A program made the position numbers and the translations under genes. Under the pieces are notes generated by a model. It worked only from the letters and a program-made list of their open reading frames with translations, was not told where the DNA came from and made no database searches. From Xenopus tropicalis (taxonomy: Eukaryota; Chordata; Amphibia; Anura; Pipidae): DNA of 64,000 bases. The first letter of the stretch is position 1. Every line of letters begins with the position of its first letter. Shown piece by piece: positions 13,528 through 25,410 of this stretch. The stretch lies in the NCBI RefSeq assembly GCF_000004195.4, contig NC_030684.2:105663929-105727928 (forward strand), given 5' to 3'.

Positions 13528-14177
13528 TAGAACCCCTACCCCTCCACACTAGTCCCAGTGACTGCCTTCAGTCAGGTGTGCCCAGACTGCTGTGCTCTTG
13601 GACTACAACTCCCATAATCCCACGCCAGCCAACTGTTAAGCAATACAGTTAATGTAGCCACTTAATAACCCATGATAGTAATACAAAAAAATGTCAGCCT
13701 ATATGTGGCATAATGCAGTCACTCTATGTTGCTAAGGACAATGGGACAAAACTCATACATAGGCTGTGCCTATGCATTCAGATTATACTTGTTGCAAGAA
13801 GCTACATAGAATCTGCAGGGCCTTGCTACTGATACAGCACTAGTTCCTGTTAGAGAAGTTTGTTGACCTAATAACAGAGAGCCGCTCCTAGCTCAGCCTC
13901 CCTTCCCAAACATGTTTTACCGGATCAGAGGCAGACAGAAAGTTGCAGAGTATTTTCCTGGAATGGGCAGTTGCATATCGGTAGCCAAGAATCCCAGCAG
14001 CTTGTTAAAAAATAAATATGGCATGCACCCACCACATCATCTGCCCGGGCCCCTGAGAGCCAGCTTGGGCATTAACTGTGCAGCATCACCCTGCTGACAA
14101 AATGCACACAGAAGCACTATTATAGCAAAGCCTGGTCCCAACCTTGACACAGCCGTAGGGAAAGGGGGACTTTCATT

Positions 14178-14481
14178 ACAGGTACAGGACCTGTTACCCA
14201 GCTCAGGGGAATGGGGTTTTCTAGATAAGGGGTTTTTCTGTAATTTGGATTAGTCTACTAATAATAATTACACCCAACAGGATTGTTTTGCCTCCAATTA
14301 AGGATTAATTATATCTTAGTTGGAATCAAGTACAAGCTGCTGTTTTATTATTAAAAAAAAAAAAGTAAATTACTTTTAAACATTTAAAACGGTTTGATTC
14401 AAATGGAGTCTATGGAAGATGGTGTTCCCGCAGGTTTTCTGGATAACAGGAATCCAGATAGTAGATCCCATACCTGTATTT
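14178..14481. repeat. MITE family A copy
   Basis: Inverted ends TACAGGTACAGGACCTGTTA and GTAGATCCCATACCTGTATT. The core matches the copies at 2,615 and 30,542. A 12-A run lies near 14,352. Confidence 0.8.
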
Positions 14482-14527
14482 ATGTATCACTGCTAGAATA
14501 TGCAGCACTGGACATATTTAAAGTACA

Positions 14528-14700
14528 TTAAAGGGGACCTTCATTTATATTATTTATATAGTTTAAGTGTAGTTTCTATCAGTCTTGGAATTCACAATCA
14601 CAGCAAGCAGGAATGTGCCATTTTGTGGCCACTGTTATTAAGGAAAACTTTGTATCATGCCAAAAACGTGTTTATGTTATAGAATGGGGGACCAGATGCC
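14528..14700. repeat. Repeat related to 43,731
   Basis: ATTAAAGGGGACCTTC start, then CAGTCTTGGAATTCACAATC and AGAATGGGGGACCAG. The right end is not recognised. Confidence 0.5.
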
Positions 14701-15473
14701 CATGCCCATGCACTGGCTACACAATTAGATGGGGAAGAGGGAAAGAGAGGAGTTAAGTGACATCTAGCAAGTGCATGGAAAGTTAAATTTATTGCGTGCC
14801 CCACCTCTATGTGAATAAACCAGCAGTTACTTGGCAAACCAGGCACAATTTTCTGCATACACAAATAACAAAACCAACAGAGCACTGGTTAAAGAGGATG
14901 AAGGGAAGGCTGAGGCCCAGAACTATAAAGGCAAATCAGCATGTGACAACACCCTTGTGAAACAATGTGCACAGTCATACAGAAGATAAGCAATAAATTA
15001 TAGCTCTTTGGCCCATGATCTCATTTTCTGCACAAGGATCCAGTGCATGCACAAATCCCTATGCTAAGTGTTACTAGGGTGAACTGGGTACCGGTCTGTT
15101 CAGTTTATTTCCTTCTGCAACTATTATTAGAAGAGAGGAATGTCATCACTGGTATAGCCAAAACTTAATGATTATCCTTTGTACAGCACCAAAACACACT
15201 GTACAGTGCACTGAAGTTACACAAGGGTGGGCTCTGAGCACTAACCCTTGGATCTCTTATGGGGTGGGGGCGTAATCATAAACTATGAATGTTTAACCTG
15301 TGGTACTCCAGCTGTTCAACAAAAGATGGAGGGCAACAGGTTGGAATGTATATGATGAGAACATCTAAAAACTGTTACATAGTATAATATGTCCCTTGAT
15401 CTTCCACACACCGGGACCCTCTGAAGAGGCTGGCCCACATGCATGTGAAAAAGGTGGCTCTACCTGCTCACAT

Positions 15474-15496
15474 ACATACATACATACATACATACA
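15474..15496 (+). repeat. (CATA)n microsatellite
   Basis: About six perfect ACAT/CATA units. Confidence 0.9.
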
Positions 15497-15639
15497 GTAG
15501 AACAACTAGAGAACAAGAAGTTGTTGTGGCAGAGTTCAGTAACAGCATATTGGTGCAGATTGTAAATTCTTCCTCTAAGCACTGAAGCACATACTTTCTG
15601 CTCCCCAATAAGGGTAATAGGAGGGAGTTATTATCAGAA

Positions 15640-15870
15640 TCATGCCCAGAATTAGGGGTAGGCAGAAGAGGCACCTGCCTATGACGCAACAAACGTGGGG
15701 CCTCTCCTGCCTACCCCTAGTCCACCCTCCCTTGCCCCCACCACTTGTCATTGTGCTGCCCCCCAACATGTGCTTGCATGGGGGGGGGGTTTAGTTTGCA
15801 GGGGCTAGGTGGTTGGTTGGGTTGACTAGGGCACTCATTCGCCTTGGCCTGCCCCTGATCAGAATACCCC
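15640..15870. repeat. Interspersed repeat (CCTACCCCTAGTCC family)
   Basis: TTAGGGGTAGGCAGAAGAGG faces CTCCTGCCTACCCCTAGTCC. Ends GGCCTGCCCCTGATCAG. Related to 42,290-42,560. Confidence 0.5.
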
Positions 15871-16067
15871 CATAGCCTGCTGGGAACCAACAGAACACAT
15901 CTGAAAAGGCAGCTTAAATCTGCCCGTGTATGGCCACCTTAAGGCAGCGCTGCAGTGTGGCAATGTAGCTGCGCAGTCATGCAGTTTCACTTCTGAAGTT
16001 CTCATCTTGGAGGGAAAGTGAAAACACCAATTGTGCAAGTTTCCTACACATACTCTTTCCTACCTAA

Positions 16068-16089
16068 TTTTTTTTTTTTTTTTTTTTTT
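16068..16089 (+). repeat. Poly-T run (22 T)
   Basis: Homopolymer upstream of the CpG-containing block at 16.6-17.2 kb. Confidence 0.95.
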
Positions 16090-16783
16090 AAATCTGTTTA
16101 AAATCTGTAAGTGCAGGATCACACAGCAACACTATGATCAATTTCATCAGGGACTGACTTGGAAAAGATAAAAGTTAAGAACAGTGCACAGCCGAGCTCT
16201 AAAGAAATGCCAAGTAGTGAAACAGACAAGGGTTAAATCAGTGCTATTGTGAAATCCGTGCTTCTTGCTCTTCTGACACCACAGCATTACACAAAGTAAC
16301 AAACTTGCAGCGTCTTTTAACTCTTCTCCTGCCACTGGGCTGTAATGCTCTGCAATACGAGTCGACTTCTGCCCTGAGAATGTACAAAATGCACCTTGGG
16401 GTGTGTAAAAAACTCACACATGCACAAAGGGGCTAAAGTTTTGTATAACAAAAATAGTCATTTCAGTGACTGCCCTATGTACAGGTATGCCCAGCCTTCT
16501 GCTTTATCAGTGCTGTTGGAATCGCTGAGCGTGTATGAGACAGGGGCTGCTCAGAACTGTTTGTTGAATACCAGTTGGGGGGGCAGCAGTTTCTACAAAG
16601 TCATTTTCCTGTTAGTAACCACAGGCTTGACTCTCCCTGCACCCCATGCTGACTGCAGCAGGACAGGCCAGACCCGCACTCCAGCCACGCAATGTGCTGA
16701 GTCCGACTCCCACTACAGAAAGCTGCTGACAGCGTGCGGAGCTCCCCTGCCACATGCACCCCAGCCCTCTCTCACTTACTCAC

Positions 16784-17190
16784 CAAGTTCCAGCAAACAA
16801 AGCTACGGCCGAGCTAGACATATCCAATTGCCTCTCCTTCCCGTCTCACACCAGCAACACACACCCAAAGTTGTACTTCCGTGCAAATAATCTAAACGCT
16901 GCCTGCAAAAGTCTGCTCCCGCGACTGACTTCTGACCTCTGCGACTCGCCGCGGAGTAAAGGGTGCGTCCCAGATTTCACAAGCGTGCTTCAGCTACAAG
17001 GTAAGAGCGTTTTCTCCCTGGGTCTTGCTGTGCAAAGGCAGTAGCTGCTGGGTGCAGAGTGGAATGACTGCATGGCTCTGACTCATCAGCTGAGCTCACA
17101 GCTTGCAACAACAACATGAAAAAAACGGCAGCAGTGAGAGTGCGAGAGGGAGGGGAGCCATGGGCTGTACCATTACACAACGCGCAGGGC
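16784..17190 (-). other. Candidate first exon of an unidentified minus-strand gene
   Basis: Read on the minus strand, a TATA box (17,220-17,211) is followed ~400 nt later by a strong donor, AACTTG|GTGAGTAAG, with its GT at 16,783-16,782. The block is richer in CpG than its surroundings. A possible start codon at 16,821 gives a short open stretch (MSSSAVALFAGT) running into the donor, but an upstream ATG makes this uncertain and the exon may be entirely 5' UTR. No second exon could be found in 1-16,783, so the first intron would run past the left edge. In human, UBR1 lies head-to-head upstream of TMEM62, but this exon does not resemble the UBR1 N-terminus. On the plus strand, CTACAAG|GTAAGAG at 17,001 is a competing donor. 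Confidence 0.4.
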
Positions 17191-17210
17191 CCGCCCCCTG
17201 TGCTGAAGCA

Positions 17211-17220
17211 GATTTATAGC
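17211..17220 (-). promoter_or_regulatory. TATA box (GCTATAAATC)
   Basis: A consensus TATAAAT on the minus strand, with a GC box (CCCGCCCC on the plus strand, ~17,190) about 20 bp downstream. It sits at the edge of the CpG-containing block that ends in a minus-strand splice donor. An AP-1 site (TGACTCA, 17,079-17,085) lies within the presumed transcript start region. Confidence 0.5.
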
Positions 17221-18274
17221 AGGGGGAAAACGCTGCTGCTCCGCACGGAGGCACAGTATGTTCATGTGCTTCAGAACTCTTACCGACCTTGTACTGTCTC
17301 AGGAGCTTGTCATGCTTTGAGTCTGCACCATTATCTTTCCTCCTGTTAAACCAATCGCTCCCTAATCTTCTACTAACACCCACGCAGTGTACAACTATGT
17401 GCACCTGTGTCCCACACATTCTCTTCAAACCATCTCCTCCGTTTTAAGTCACAGCACTTCCTTTTGTTGCTGTTCTTTCTACTCCTATATATGCCAGGGT
17501 GGACAAATAAGCATTTGTGTTCCAGACATGTAACTTTTTATATTCTGCAACAGGCACTGCAAATACACACTTTCTTAAGCTAGCCATATGTGGCCTGATT
17601 TGGTAAGACAATCTGTACATGTGTCTGTATGGCCAACTAGGAGCAGTTTAGACCAGAAATGTAACAATAGCCCCCCCATGGGCCTGGGTGCAAACTTGCC
17701 CTTGTACCTGCCATTCTCCTTACTCAAAAGGCTATTTCAGTTGTATTGTGGTATGTGGGAGTGCAGTCATGCCACCCCTAGCCCAGCAGTAGTAGCTATT
17801 CCACTGCCTATTTTTGGCCACCTTAACACTACACAATTCATGCAGTGGCCAGCATTCAAGGTATCTGACCAAAGGCCCACAGACCAAATAGAGGACTACT
17901 GTATGATGGCCATACACACAGACCCCCAATAAGGAGCATCTGCAAATTCAAGTTTCTTACACTGCAGCACCCACGTGGTTTTAAATCATACCAAACAACC
18001 ACACAGTACAGCATGTAAAATCCTGTGTATTTATGTATTTACTGTTTAAAGATTTAGCGCCAAAGTGTTGATAGGAAAAATTGTGGCATATCTTGTAGTG
18101 TAACATGAGAAAACCATCACTGACCAATGGTGCGTATTTTAAAAGTACTATTCACACCAGTTTGTTCCATTGACTTAAACGGGTTATGCCAAGTACAGAG
18201 TAATTACTAGATTACAAGACTCAGGATAAAGTAGCCTAAATTGTAGCCTCACAGGGCAAGTAGTTTTTTGGTCA

Positions 18275-18450
18275 GTGACTACCAGAGGAGATTAGTCACC
18301 TGAGATAAATGTCCTCTACCGCAGGTAAATAATCTTCTGCAAATGCTTTCCCACTGGCAATAATGCAAATTGCTGATGGGAAAACATATGTGTTGTTTTG
18401 GCTTTGTGAGGTGGCTTGAAGTTGCCTCTCAAAGCTGTTAGAAGATTATA
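18275..18450. repeat. Interspersed repeat related to 56,765
   Basis: GAGGAGATTAGTCACCTGAG, AAATGCTTTCCCACTGGCAA. The same order occurs at 56,765-56,960. A sub-family of the TWA-flanked group, boundaries unclear. Confidence 0.5.
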
Positions 18451-18561
18451 GTTATTATTCAAGACATTTTGCTTTTTTGCTTGCATTAATTCCATCACAC
18501 TGAAAAAGATGGAGTGAAACGTCTTGATATCACAAAAAAATTTTGGCCTAAGGTGGCTTAA

Positions 18562-18849
18562 GGGTTGTGGGGAGATTAGTCGCCGTGTGACAAATTTCCC
18601 CGAAATGCCATCCCACCAGCTAGAATGTAAATCCTCGGTGGGATGGCATACACTGCAGCGTGATTTGCCGAAGTCGCGGAAGTTGCCTTGAGCGGAAACT
18701 TCTGCAACTTTGGCAAATCGCGCTGCCGTGTATGCCATCCCACCGGCGATTTACATTCTAGCCAGTGGGATGGCATTTCAGGGAGATTAGTCGCCCGCGA
18801 CAAGGGAGTTTTGTCGCACGGTGACTAATCTCCCAGTGTGTCACAGCCC
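18562..18849. mobile_element. PIF/Harbinger-like foldback MITE, TAA duplication
   Basis: Ends GGGTTGTGGGGAGATTAGTC and its counterpart ending GTGTCACAGCCC, flanked by TAA on both sides. Same family as 6,964 and 58,642. Confidence 0.85.
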
Positions 18850-19435
18850 TAAAAAGTGGTATTCAGATGAATTTGTTCAGTCAATGACTTTTCGGGTGCA
18901 ATGAAGATTTTATTCCTATTTCATCTTGATGACACTTCTTGATGACTGTAAATGTTCTAGTGACACATAGAGACCAATCAGATGTTTGCTTCCAAACAGG
19001 TGACTTAACAAAATCTACGTGCTCAATGGTTGCTATGAGTAAAACGACCTGGTGTAACTGTTGACACATTTATTACATTAGCCCATGGCTATTAGGTTGG
19101 CACTGCTGTCTTTGTTTAAATGCAGTGACAAACCATGTCAGCAAAACATGAAGCTCTTTCATCTGAAACAGGCTGTCACCTCAACAGTTGTCCCTGCATT
19201 TAAATGAGTTCTTGTGGCTTTTTGTTACTGTGACAAAAGGCAACCACGTGAACCCAGCCTTTAGAAGCTTGAATGAGTTTGATATGTGAACCTAGTAACC
19301 TTATAGAAATCCATTTGCCTGAGTAAGAAATGTCCTGCAACACCTAAAAGCACACAGACTGCTTATCCGTGCCACAAACATAAATTAGTCTGAGAAGTAG
19401 TGGCAGTAGTAAATGGTGAAGCTAGTACACCAGCT

Positions 19436-19508
19436 TCTCTTACTGGCTTGTTATATATTCCATTGCCTAATCGCAATGGAATATACTGTATAACAAGCCA
19501 GTAAGAGA
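19436..19508. repeat. Palindrome with 31-bp arms and 5-nt bulge
   Basis: TCTCTTACTGGCTTGTTATA ... faces ... TATAACAAGCCAGTAAGAGA, with loop CTAATC and an extra CTGTA in the right arm. Confidence 0.92.
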
Positions 19509-20600
19509 TATTACTGAAATAATAACCACTGACTGACCACTCTGACATGCACAATCCACTGACTAATGTCCATGCACACAGCAGGATATCCTGAATTCCT
19601 GTTTTAATGTATTTATAATTTTCTTTTGTGCAACAATATTTGACACTTGTGGCATTTGCTTACAGAAATCTCCCAAAGTAGGTTGAAAAAATGAAATTGT
19701 TTACATTTTTTAAAATGTTCTTTATTCTTGTACCACAGACTCATTTATGCAGCACTTTACAAAGCTTGTTCCTTTATATAAGCCTCTGATACAATGAAGC
19801 TTACAATCAAATCCTATTACAATTATCAGGGACCAGTTAAATTTCTTGTATATTTATGGAATGTGGAAGGAGACAGGAGTATCCAGAGAACAAATTCCTG
19901 CTAACCATTGCGGTACTGATTTGAATGCAATTTTATTCTAAAAATACAGATTTTGTAGTCTTTTTTTATTACCAAAAGCCCTCATAATGGTGACAAAAAT
20001 CTGTGTGTTCTTGATAAAGCATCTATGAACAATAGTTATGTTGTGCAAGCAGTATGACACCTCCCCCATTATATAGCTTGCTGACCCAGCTGATGTACCT
20101 GCAGGTTGAGCCATTACCACCCAGAAAACTGTCAGCATTTTGAAGCAGTACTCACCTGATCAGAACAGTTACCATGTCTATAAAGAGACAAATTCAATAA
20201 TATTGACATCCATTTGCAGAGATGGATATCACACAATTTTCTTCATGTTCCAAAGTGTGCCTTGGCCTCCTGGGCAGTGTACATTTCCAACTGAAAAATT
20301 ACATGCTGGATTACACATAGGACCATGCCCCATTACACCCAAAATATGCCCATGATTTGAATGAGGACCACCTACTACCCAACAAGCTCTGCCATTTAAC
20401 TTCTAGTGGACTTCCCTGTGTCCACTAATCACAGCCTTGGCAGCAATATCTTGATAGTGTTTGATGCAGCTGCAGTACCTCTTTACTTCCTGCATTGAAC
20501 ATAAACAATAGAAAAATAATAGAGAGTTGACCATACTATGTGTAGTATCTGTGGACCAATAGGTCATAATGCAACAAGTATCCTTCAGTGTATGGCCACC

Positions 20601-20972
20601 TTAAAGGGGAACTCCAGAAACCAAAATTTGTTAAACAACACAACACAGACACAAAAACCCCTAATATATCAGTTATCTGTTCCTTCAAAGAGTATGTATA
20701 GCTACCATTTTTTTATGCTAAAATCCTGCTGCAAACTAGTTCTTATCTTTCTGCATCACTTGAAATTCTTGCAGGGGAGGAGGGACTAAAAAATTTATGT
20801 TACAAAATGTAACAACTTTTCCACAGCTTACACCATATACAGCATACAGGAACTACATAACCCACAATGCATTGCACTGTGATTATCCTTTTTTTAAGCA
20901 CAATCCTTCTATATTTAGAGGAGTATAATTCACTGGTACATTCTTAATTTTTATATGATATGTCTCCTTTAA
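20601..20972. mobile_element. T2-like MITE with chimeric structure
   Basis: Left part TTAAAGGGGAACTCCAGAAA resembles the repeat at 31,453-31,730. The right part from AAGCACAATCCTTCTATATT to GATATGTCTCCTTTAA is the right end of the 35,705 family. TTAA at both edges. Confidence 0.7.
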
Positions 20973-21930
20973 GTTGTGTTTGGGCAGAGTTCCCTTTTAA
21001 CAAACAATCTGTTAATAGAATTATAGACTTAATTCATACAAATCCACTCTAACACGGCTCAAGGTCTCATAAAAGAATATTTTAAATACCTCAGCAATGT
21101 TTTATCTTTCCCAGTCAAGAGATGCTTTCAGGTCAAGGAGCTGATATTAGTCTCTATAAACATAAGCTATACAATGGCACAAAGGATAATTCCAGGATTA
21201 TAAACTGTTGTAACAGGAATGGCAAGAAAAATATGTCCCCACTAACTTCATGTTTATGTTGCAATGTCCTGCAAATGTGTGCATTTGACAACTGAGCAAG
21301 TATTACAGCCTTCCCAACAGTATTTCATCATCACTGCTTCCTTAATAGAAGCAATCATGCTTATTCATCATAGTGACCTGAAGAGTTGGTTACAGCATTA
21401 CATCAGAGGACAGAGCTGTGCAGAGAGGCAGGTAGGTTTGATGCACCCTCTACACCTTCTAATGCAACAGAGTCTGTATTATGCAAAAAGTCTTCAAATA
21501 TCAATCCTTCAAGGGGCAGAAAACTCAAAATAAACATTTTACTTAGTGATACAAAATATAACTTTTGTGTGTTTTGCTTAACCAAAATAACTAATTTTGC
21601 CTACTTGAATTCCACTAAAGAAAATCTTTTATAAATACAGCTTTAAAATCTCAGGAGTGTTATAGTCATGGGAGCTTTAAGTTTTTGGTCTATTTTTGGA
21701 TTGTGGGGTTTACACATGGTACATGGAGGTTCATGGTAAATGGAGCTCACACAGGTAAAATCATCTTGACTGTTAGACACAGTGAGTGTTGTAAGTGTCT
21801 ATTAGGTACTGTAAGCAGGTAAACATGTTTTTCTTTGTCCTATGCCTGGTCTGTTTCTGTACCTCCTAGTGATAGCTGTTTCTTAATGCCTGCAAAGTGA
21901 CCTACGCAAAGAAAACCTTTTCCAATAGGT

Positions 21931-22206
21931 CAGGGGTCTGCAACCTTTAATACATAAAGAGCCACTTGGACCCGTTTTCCAAAAGAAAAAAAAACTTGGA
22001 GCCGCAAAACCGCGTCTGGCGGCGCAATGACGTCATCTCTGATAGGCTGCCGGCCAGCGGCAGCACACACATCATCCTCCGCGGCGAGCAGCGCCTGAAA
22101 AGCCACTGAAAGACTAGTCACTAGTCTTTCAGTGGCTTTTCAGGTGCTGCTCGCTGCACCGGAGCCGCACCTAAGGCCAAAACGAGCCGCGGGTTGCCGA
22201 CCCGTG
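21931..22206. mobile_element. hAT-type foldback MITE with 8-bp duplication
   Basis: Ends CAGGGGTCTGCAACC and GGGTTGCCGACCCGTG, flanked by CAATAGGT on both sides. GC-rich interior containing an inverted repeat around CAGTGGCTTTTCAGG. Confidence 0.88.
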
Positions 22207-22324
22207 CAATAGGTGAACAATGCACATAGCATGACAAAAAATTTACCAGTAATAAGAAAATGTATGAGTAATTTTATCATTAGCCATGCTTTATGAGGGG
22301 CCTGGATGAGTTCTTGAACAAGCA

Positions 22325-22500
22325 TAGAATCCAAGGCTATTGTGATACTAAAGACTACAGTTAGTATTAATGTTTGTATATATATATATATATACATATA
22401 TAGTTATGTATGTGAGAGTACATAGTCAGTATAGGTTGTGTGTGCTGGGTTTACTTGGAAGGGTTGAACTTGATGGACTCTGGTCTTTTGTTCAACCCAA
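22325..22500 (+). repeat. Non-LTR retrotransposon 3' tail with internal (TA)n
   Basis: GAATCCAAGGCTATTGTGAT, a (TA)n stretch at 22,378-22,402, then GGGTTGAACTTGATGGACTC and GTTCAACCCAATCTAATG. Confidence 0.6.
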
Positions 22501-23411
22501 TCTAATGCTACTTTCTGCACTACTGATTGTGGCTGTTAAAAACAATGTTTCAGAAGCCAACTGATGGACCCGTGAAGAAGCATGTGAAGCACTGTGGAGA
22601 ATTCAAATAGCAGAATTCAGAAGGCAGAACCAGCAGTGCAGTTGACCAAACTCCGCTTTCAGCTGCAATTATATTTACATATAGCTAATAAACCACTGAA
22701 AATGTTTAATCATGTATATGGAAAATTGCTTACAATACCTTTTCAATGCCTTTAAACGATGTTGGTAATAGAGGATCAACAGGTGGCGGTCTGATATCCC
22801 TGTTAGAGGCCCTATGCTTCCTACATCAACCATCAAATATCTATCTGTATGTAATCCAGTAAAGCAATTATGGCGAATATTTGGCAGGCTTAATATTTCA
22901 TTCTGCAGAAATGTAAGCCCCCATCAAGTGAAAATAAAGGATCATTTTCTATTGACTGCTCGGAGTCAGAGTTGCAGTGACACAGCTGTGCTTTCAGCAT
23001 TGTAGTCCTTGCGGGCAGAGCTGCAGCGGGCACAATGGCTTATCTGTTCGGATAAAGCAGCCTCTCTATAGCTCTGGTTTCATGAGCAGTAAACGTTTTG
23101 TGATTTTGGCTGGAAATAAAACCAGCAAATTTTGTTATTAAAAAAACACTATAGCTAAATAAAAAACAACTTTTTCTAGCCTCAAATGTAGCCCTAAGAG
23201 CCTCTGTACCAAGATAGTCAAACTACAACTACTTCTCCAAACATCCTTTCTTGTCAGCAGTTGTGGGCACATTTTGGTTACTTGATATAGTAACAGAATA
23301 TGTTCTATAAGAAGAAAATGTGTTGGTTTTCATTGGAAACAAAGCAGGCTTATTTGTTCTTTACAATTGAATTGCCTTTTTACTGCAAGCTGCTGTATGG
23401 ATCTCTCTAGT

Positions 23412-23625
23412 GCAGTGCTGTGCAACTTCTGTGGTACCGAAGGCCAGAATTTTTCTAGCCTATGTGGTGGAGGGCCAATAATGAAAGTAATTTTTACTAC
23501 GTCCTATTTAAAACCACGCCCACTTTAAATGACGCCACGTTAACGCAAACATTTTTGAGACCATACCCACATGAATGGTGGTAGCACACCCGTAAATTCA
23601 TATTAAAAAGGTGGCAACCCTAAGG
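23412..23625. repeat. hAT-like repeat fragment next to minisatellite
   Basis: Starts CAGTGCTGTGCAACTTCTGT, a hAT-style end, then AGGCCAGAATTTTTCTAGCC and TAAAACCACGCCCACTTTAA. It passes directly into the 34-bp array, which probably expanded inside the element. The other terminus is not recognised. Confidence 0.55.
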
Positions 23626-24700
23626 TAGGATAGGGCAGACAGAGTATGGCACACAGGTAGAATAGGGCAGGCAGAATATGGCACACACAGGTAGGCAGAG
23701 TATGGCACACATAGGCAGCATAGGGCAGGCAGAGTATGGCACACACAGGCAGCATAGGGCTGGCAGAGTATGGCACATACAGGCAGCATAGGGCAGGCAG
23801 AGTATGGCACACACAAGCAGGATAGAGCAGACAGAGTATGGCACACACAGACAACATAGGGCAGACAGAGTAAGGCACACACAGACAGCATAGGGCAGGC
23901 AGAGTTTGACACACACAGATCAGGGCAGGCAGAGTATGGGACACACAGACAACATAGTGCAGGCAGAGTATGGCACACATAGGCGGTGTAGGGCAGACAG
24001 AGAATGGCACACACAGGCAGCATAGGACAGGCAGAGTATGGCACACACAGGCAGTGTAGGGCAGGCAGAGTATGGCACACACAGGCAGCATAGGGCAGCA
24101 GAGTATGGCACATACAGGCAGCATAGGGCAGCCAGAGTATGGCACACACAGGTAGCACAGGGCAGGCAGAGTATGGCACACACAGGAAGTGTAGGGTATT
24201 GGACACACAGGCAGGGCACGGCACACACAGGCAGCATAGGGCAGGCAGAGTATGGCACACACAGGTAGCACAGGACAGGCAGAGTATGGCACATGCAGGC
24301 AGTGTAGGGCAGCCAGAGTATGGGACACACAAGCAACATAGGCAGCATGGGGCAGACAGAGTAGTGCACACACAAGCAGCATAGGGCAGGCACAGTATGG
24401 CACACACAGGCAGAGCAGGGCAGGCAGAGTATGGGACCCACAGTCAGCATAGGGCAGGCAGAGCATGGTACACACAGGCAGTGTAGGGCAGGCAGAGTAT
24501 GGCACACACAGGCAGAGCAGGGCAGGCAGAGTATGGTACACACAGACAACATTGGGCAAGCAGAATATGGCACACACAGGCAGTGTAGGACAGGCAGAGT
24601 ACTGGACACACAGGCAGAGCAGGGCACACACAGGTATGCAGAGTATGGCACACACAGGCAGCATAGGGCAGGCAAATTATAGCACACACAGGCAGAGTAC
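23620..24700. repeat. 34-bp minisatellite, ~31 units
   Basis: Unit CAGGCAGAGTATGGCACACA followed by CAGGCAGCATAGGG, with scattered substitutions and some partial units. Because 34 mod 3 is 1 and the minus strand lacks stops, all three minus frames stay open for hundreds of codons; these are not genes. Confidence 0.95.
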
Positions 24701-24733
24701 AGAAAAAGACAGGGAAACCTATCACGACTGCAA

Positions 24734-24870
24734 GCTACTTACAGTGTGAAGCAATATATCAGACACAACAAAAAGCCCAACGCGTTTCGCATGCTCACGG
24801 CACGCTTCCTCAGGAGCCAAACATTGGGCTTTTTGTTGTGTCTGATATACTGCTTCACACTGTAAGTAGC
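24734..24870. repeat. Hairpin: 47-bp arms, 43-nt loop
   Basis: Arms 24,734-24,780 and 24,824-24,870 match at 46/47 positions. The loop contains CGCGTTTCGCATGCTCACGG and CTTCCTCAGGAG. It lies just after the 34-bp minisatellite. Confidence 0.9.
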
Positions 24871-25149
24871 CTGCATTGTGCAGGGGCTTTATTTTATATA
24901 TTAAACGATTTTATACTATTTTCGATTCCTCTTCATTCCATATACTCTGAGGACTAAGGATACACTGCAATCAATAGCCGAATTGACTTCTCTACATGCT
25001 CTTATTTTAATCAAATCTGGTGAGCATTTACTTTGGACACATCGTGTGGGTGTGATACACTGCATTGGGCTGATGTATAAGCACTTTTGATTGTTCAATT
25101 CACTTAATATATGCAGTGAATTTCCATTATATATCTGGAGTGACTTTTT

Positions 25150-25410
25150 CCAATTTTCAGCGGCATTTCGGCCCCTAGCATTGCCCTGAGGCGGCCAAGG
25201 CAATGTGCCCCCCCTCAACCTATTATGCATCAGAGGGGGCAAAGGGGAGGGAGTCATTAGTGCAGAGCATGCAGTAATGCTCTCTGCATTATAAGAGCCA
25301 AAATTCAAATTTAAAAATCTGAACTTTGGCTCTTAAAGTTACTAGGAGCAGCTTTTTGCCACCCCTGGTAACTTAACCCGCTGGAGGCGAGTTTCTTACC
25401 TCACCTCATA
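25150..25410. repeat. Interspersed repeat, 'AGTTACTAGGAG' family
   Basis: CTTAAAGTTACTAGGAGCAG ... TTTTTGCCACCCCTGG ... GAGTTTCTTACCTCACCTCA. Related copies at 26,840-27,010 and 39,110-39,250. Confidence 0.5.

Noticed and set aside
1..16783. Coding exons of UBR1 or another neighbour on the minus strand
   Set aside because: Human synteny suggested looking for UBR1, but no frame with its motifs or flanking splice sites was seen.
16396..16890. 164-aa plus-strand frame near the CpG block
   Set aside because: Low-complexity composition, no recognisable domain, and it crosses the minus-strand promoter region. No splice logic supports it.
16977..17180. 67-aa minus-strand frame with a signal-peptide-like start
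   Set aside because: It would begin only ~5 nt after the predicted transcription start and stops before the donor. Most likely part of a 5' UTR.
23620..24700. Possible CRISPR array
   Set aside because: There are no unique spacers; the whole unit repeats. The DNA is eukaryotic.
23598..24725. Several reading frames of 255-353 aa on the minus strand, Cys/Leu-rich repeats
   Set aside because: They are translations of a 34-bp minisatellite in all three frames. No start context, splice sites or composition of a real protein.
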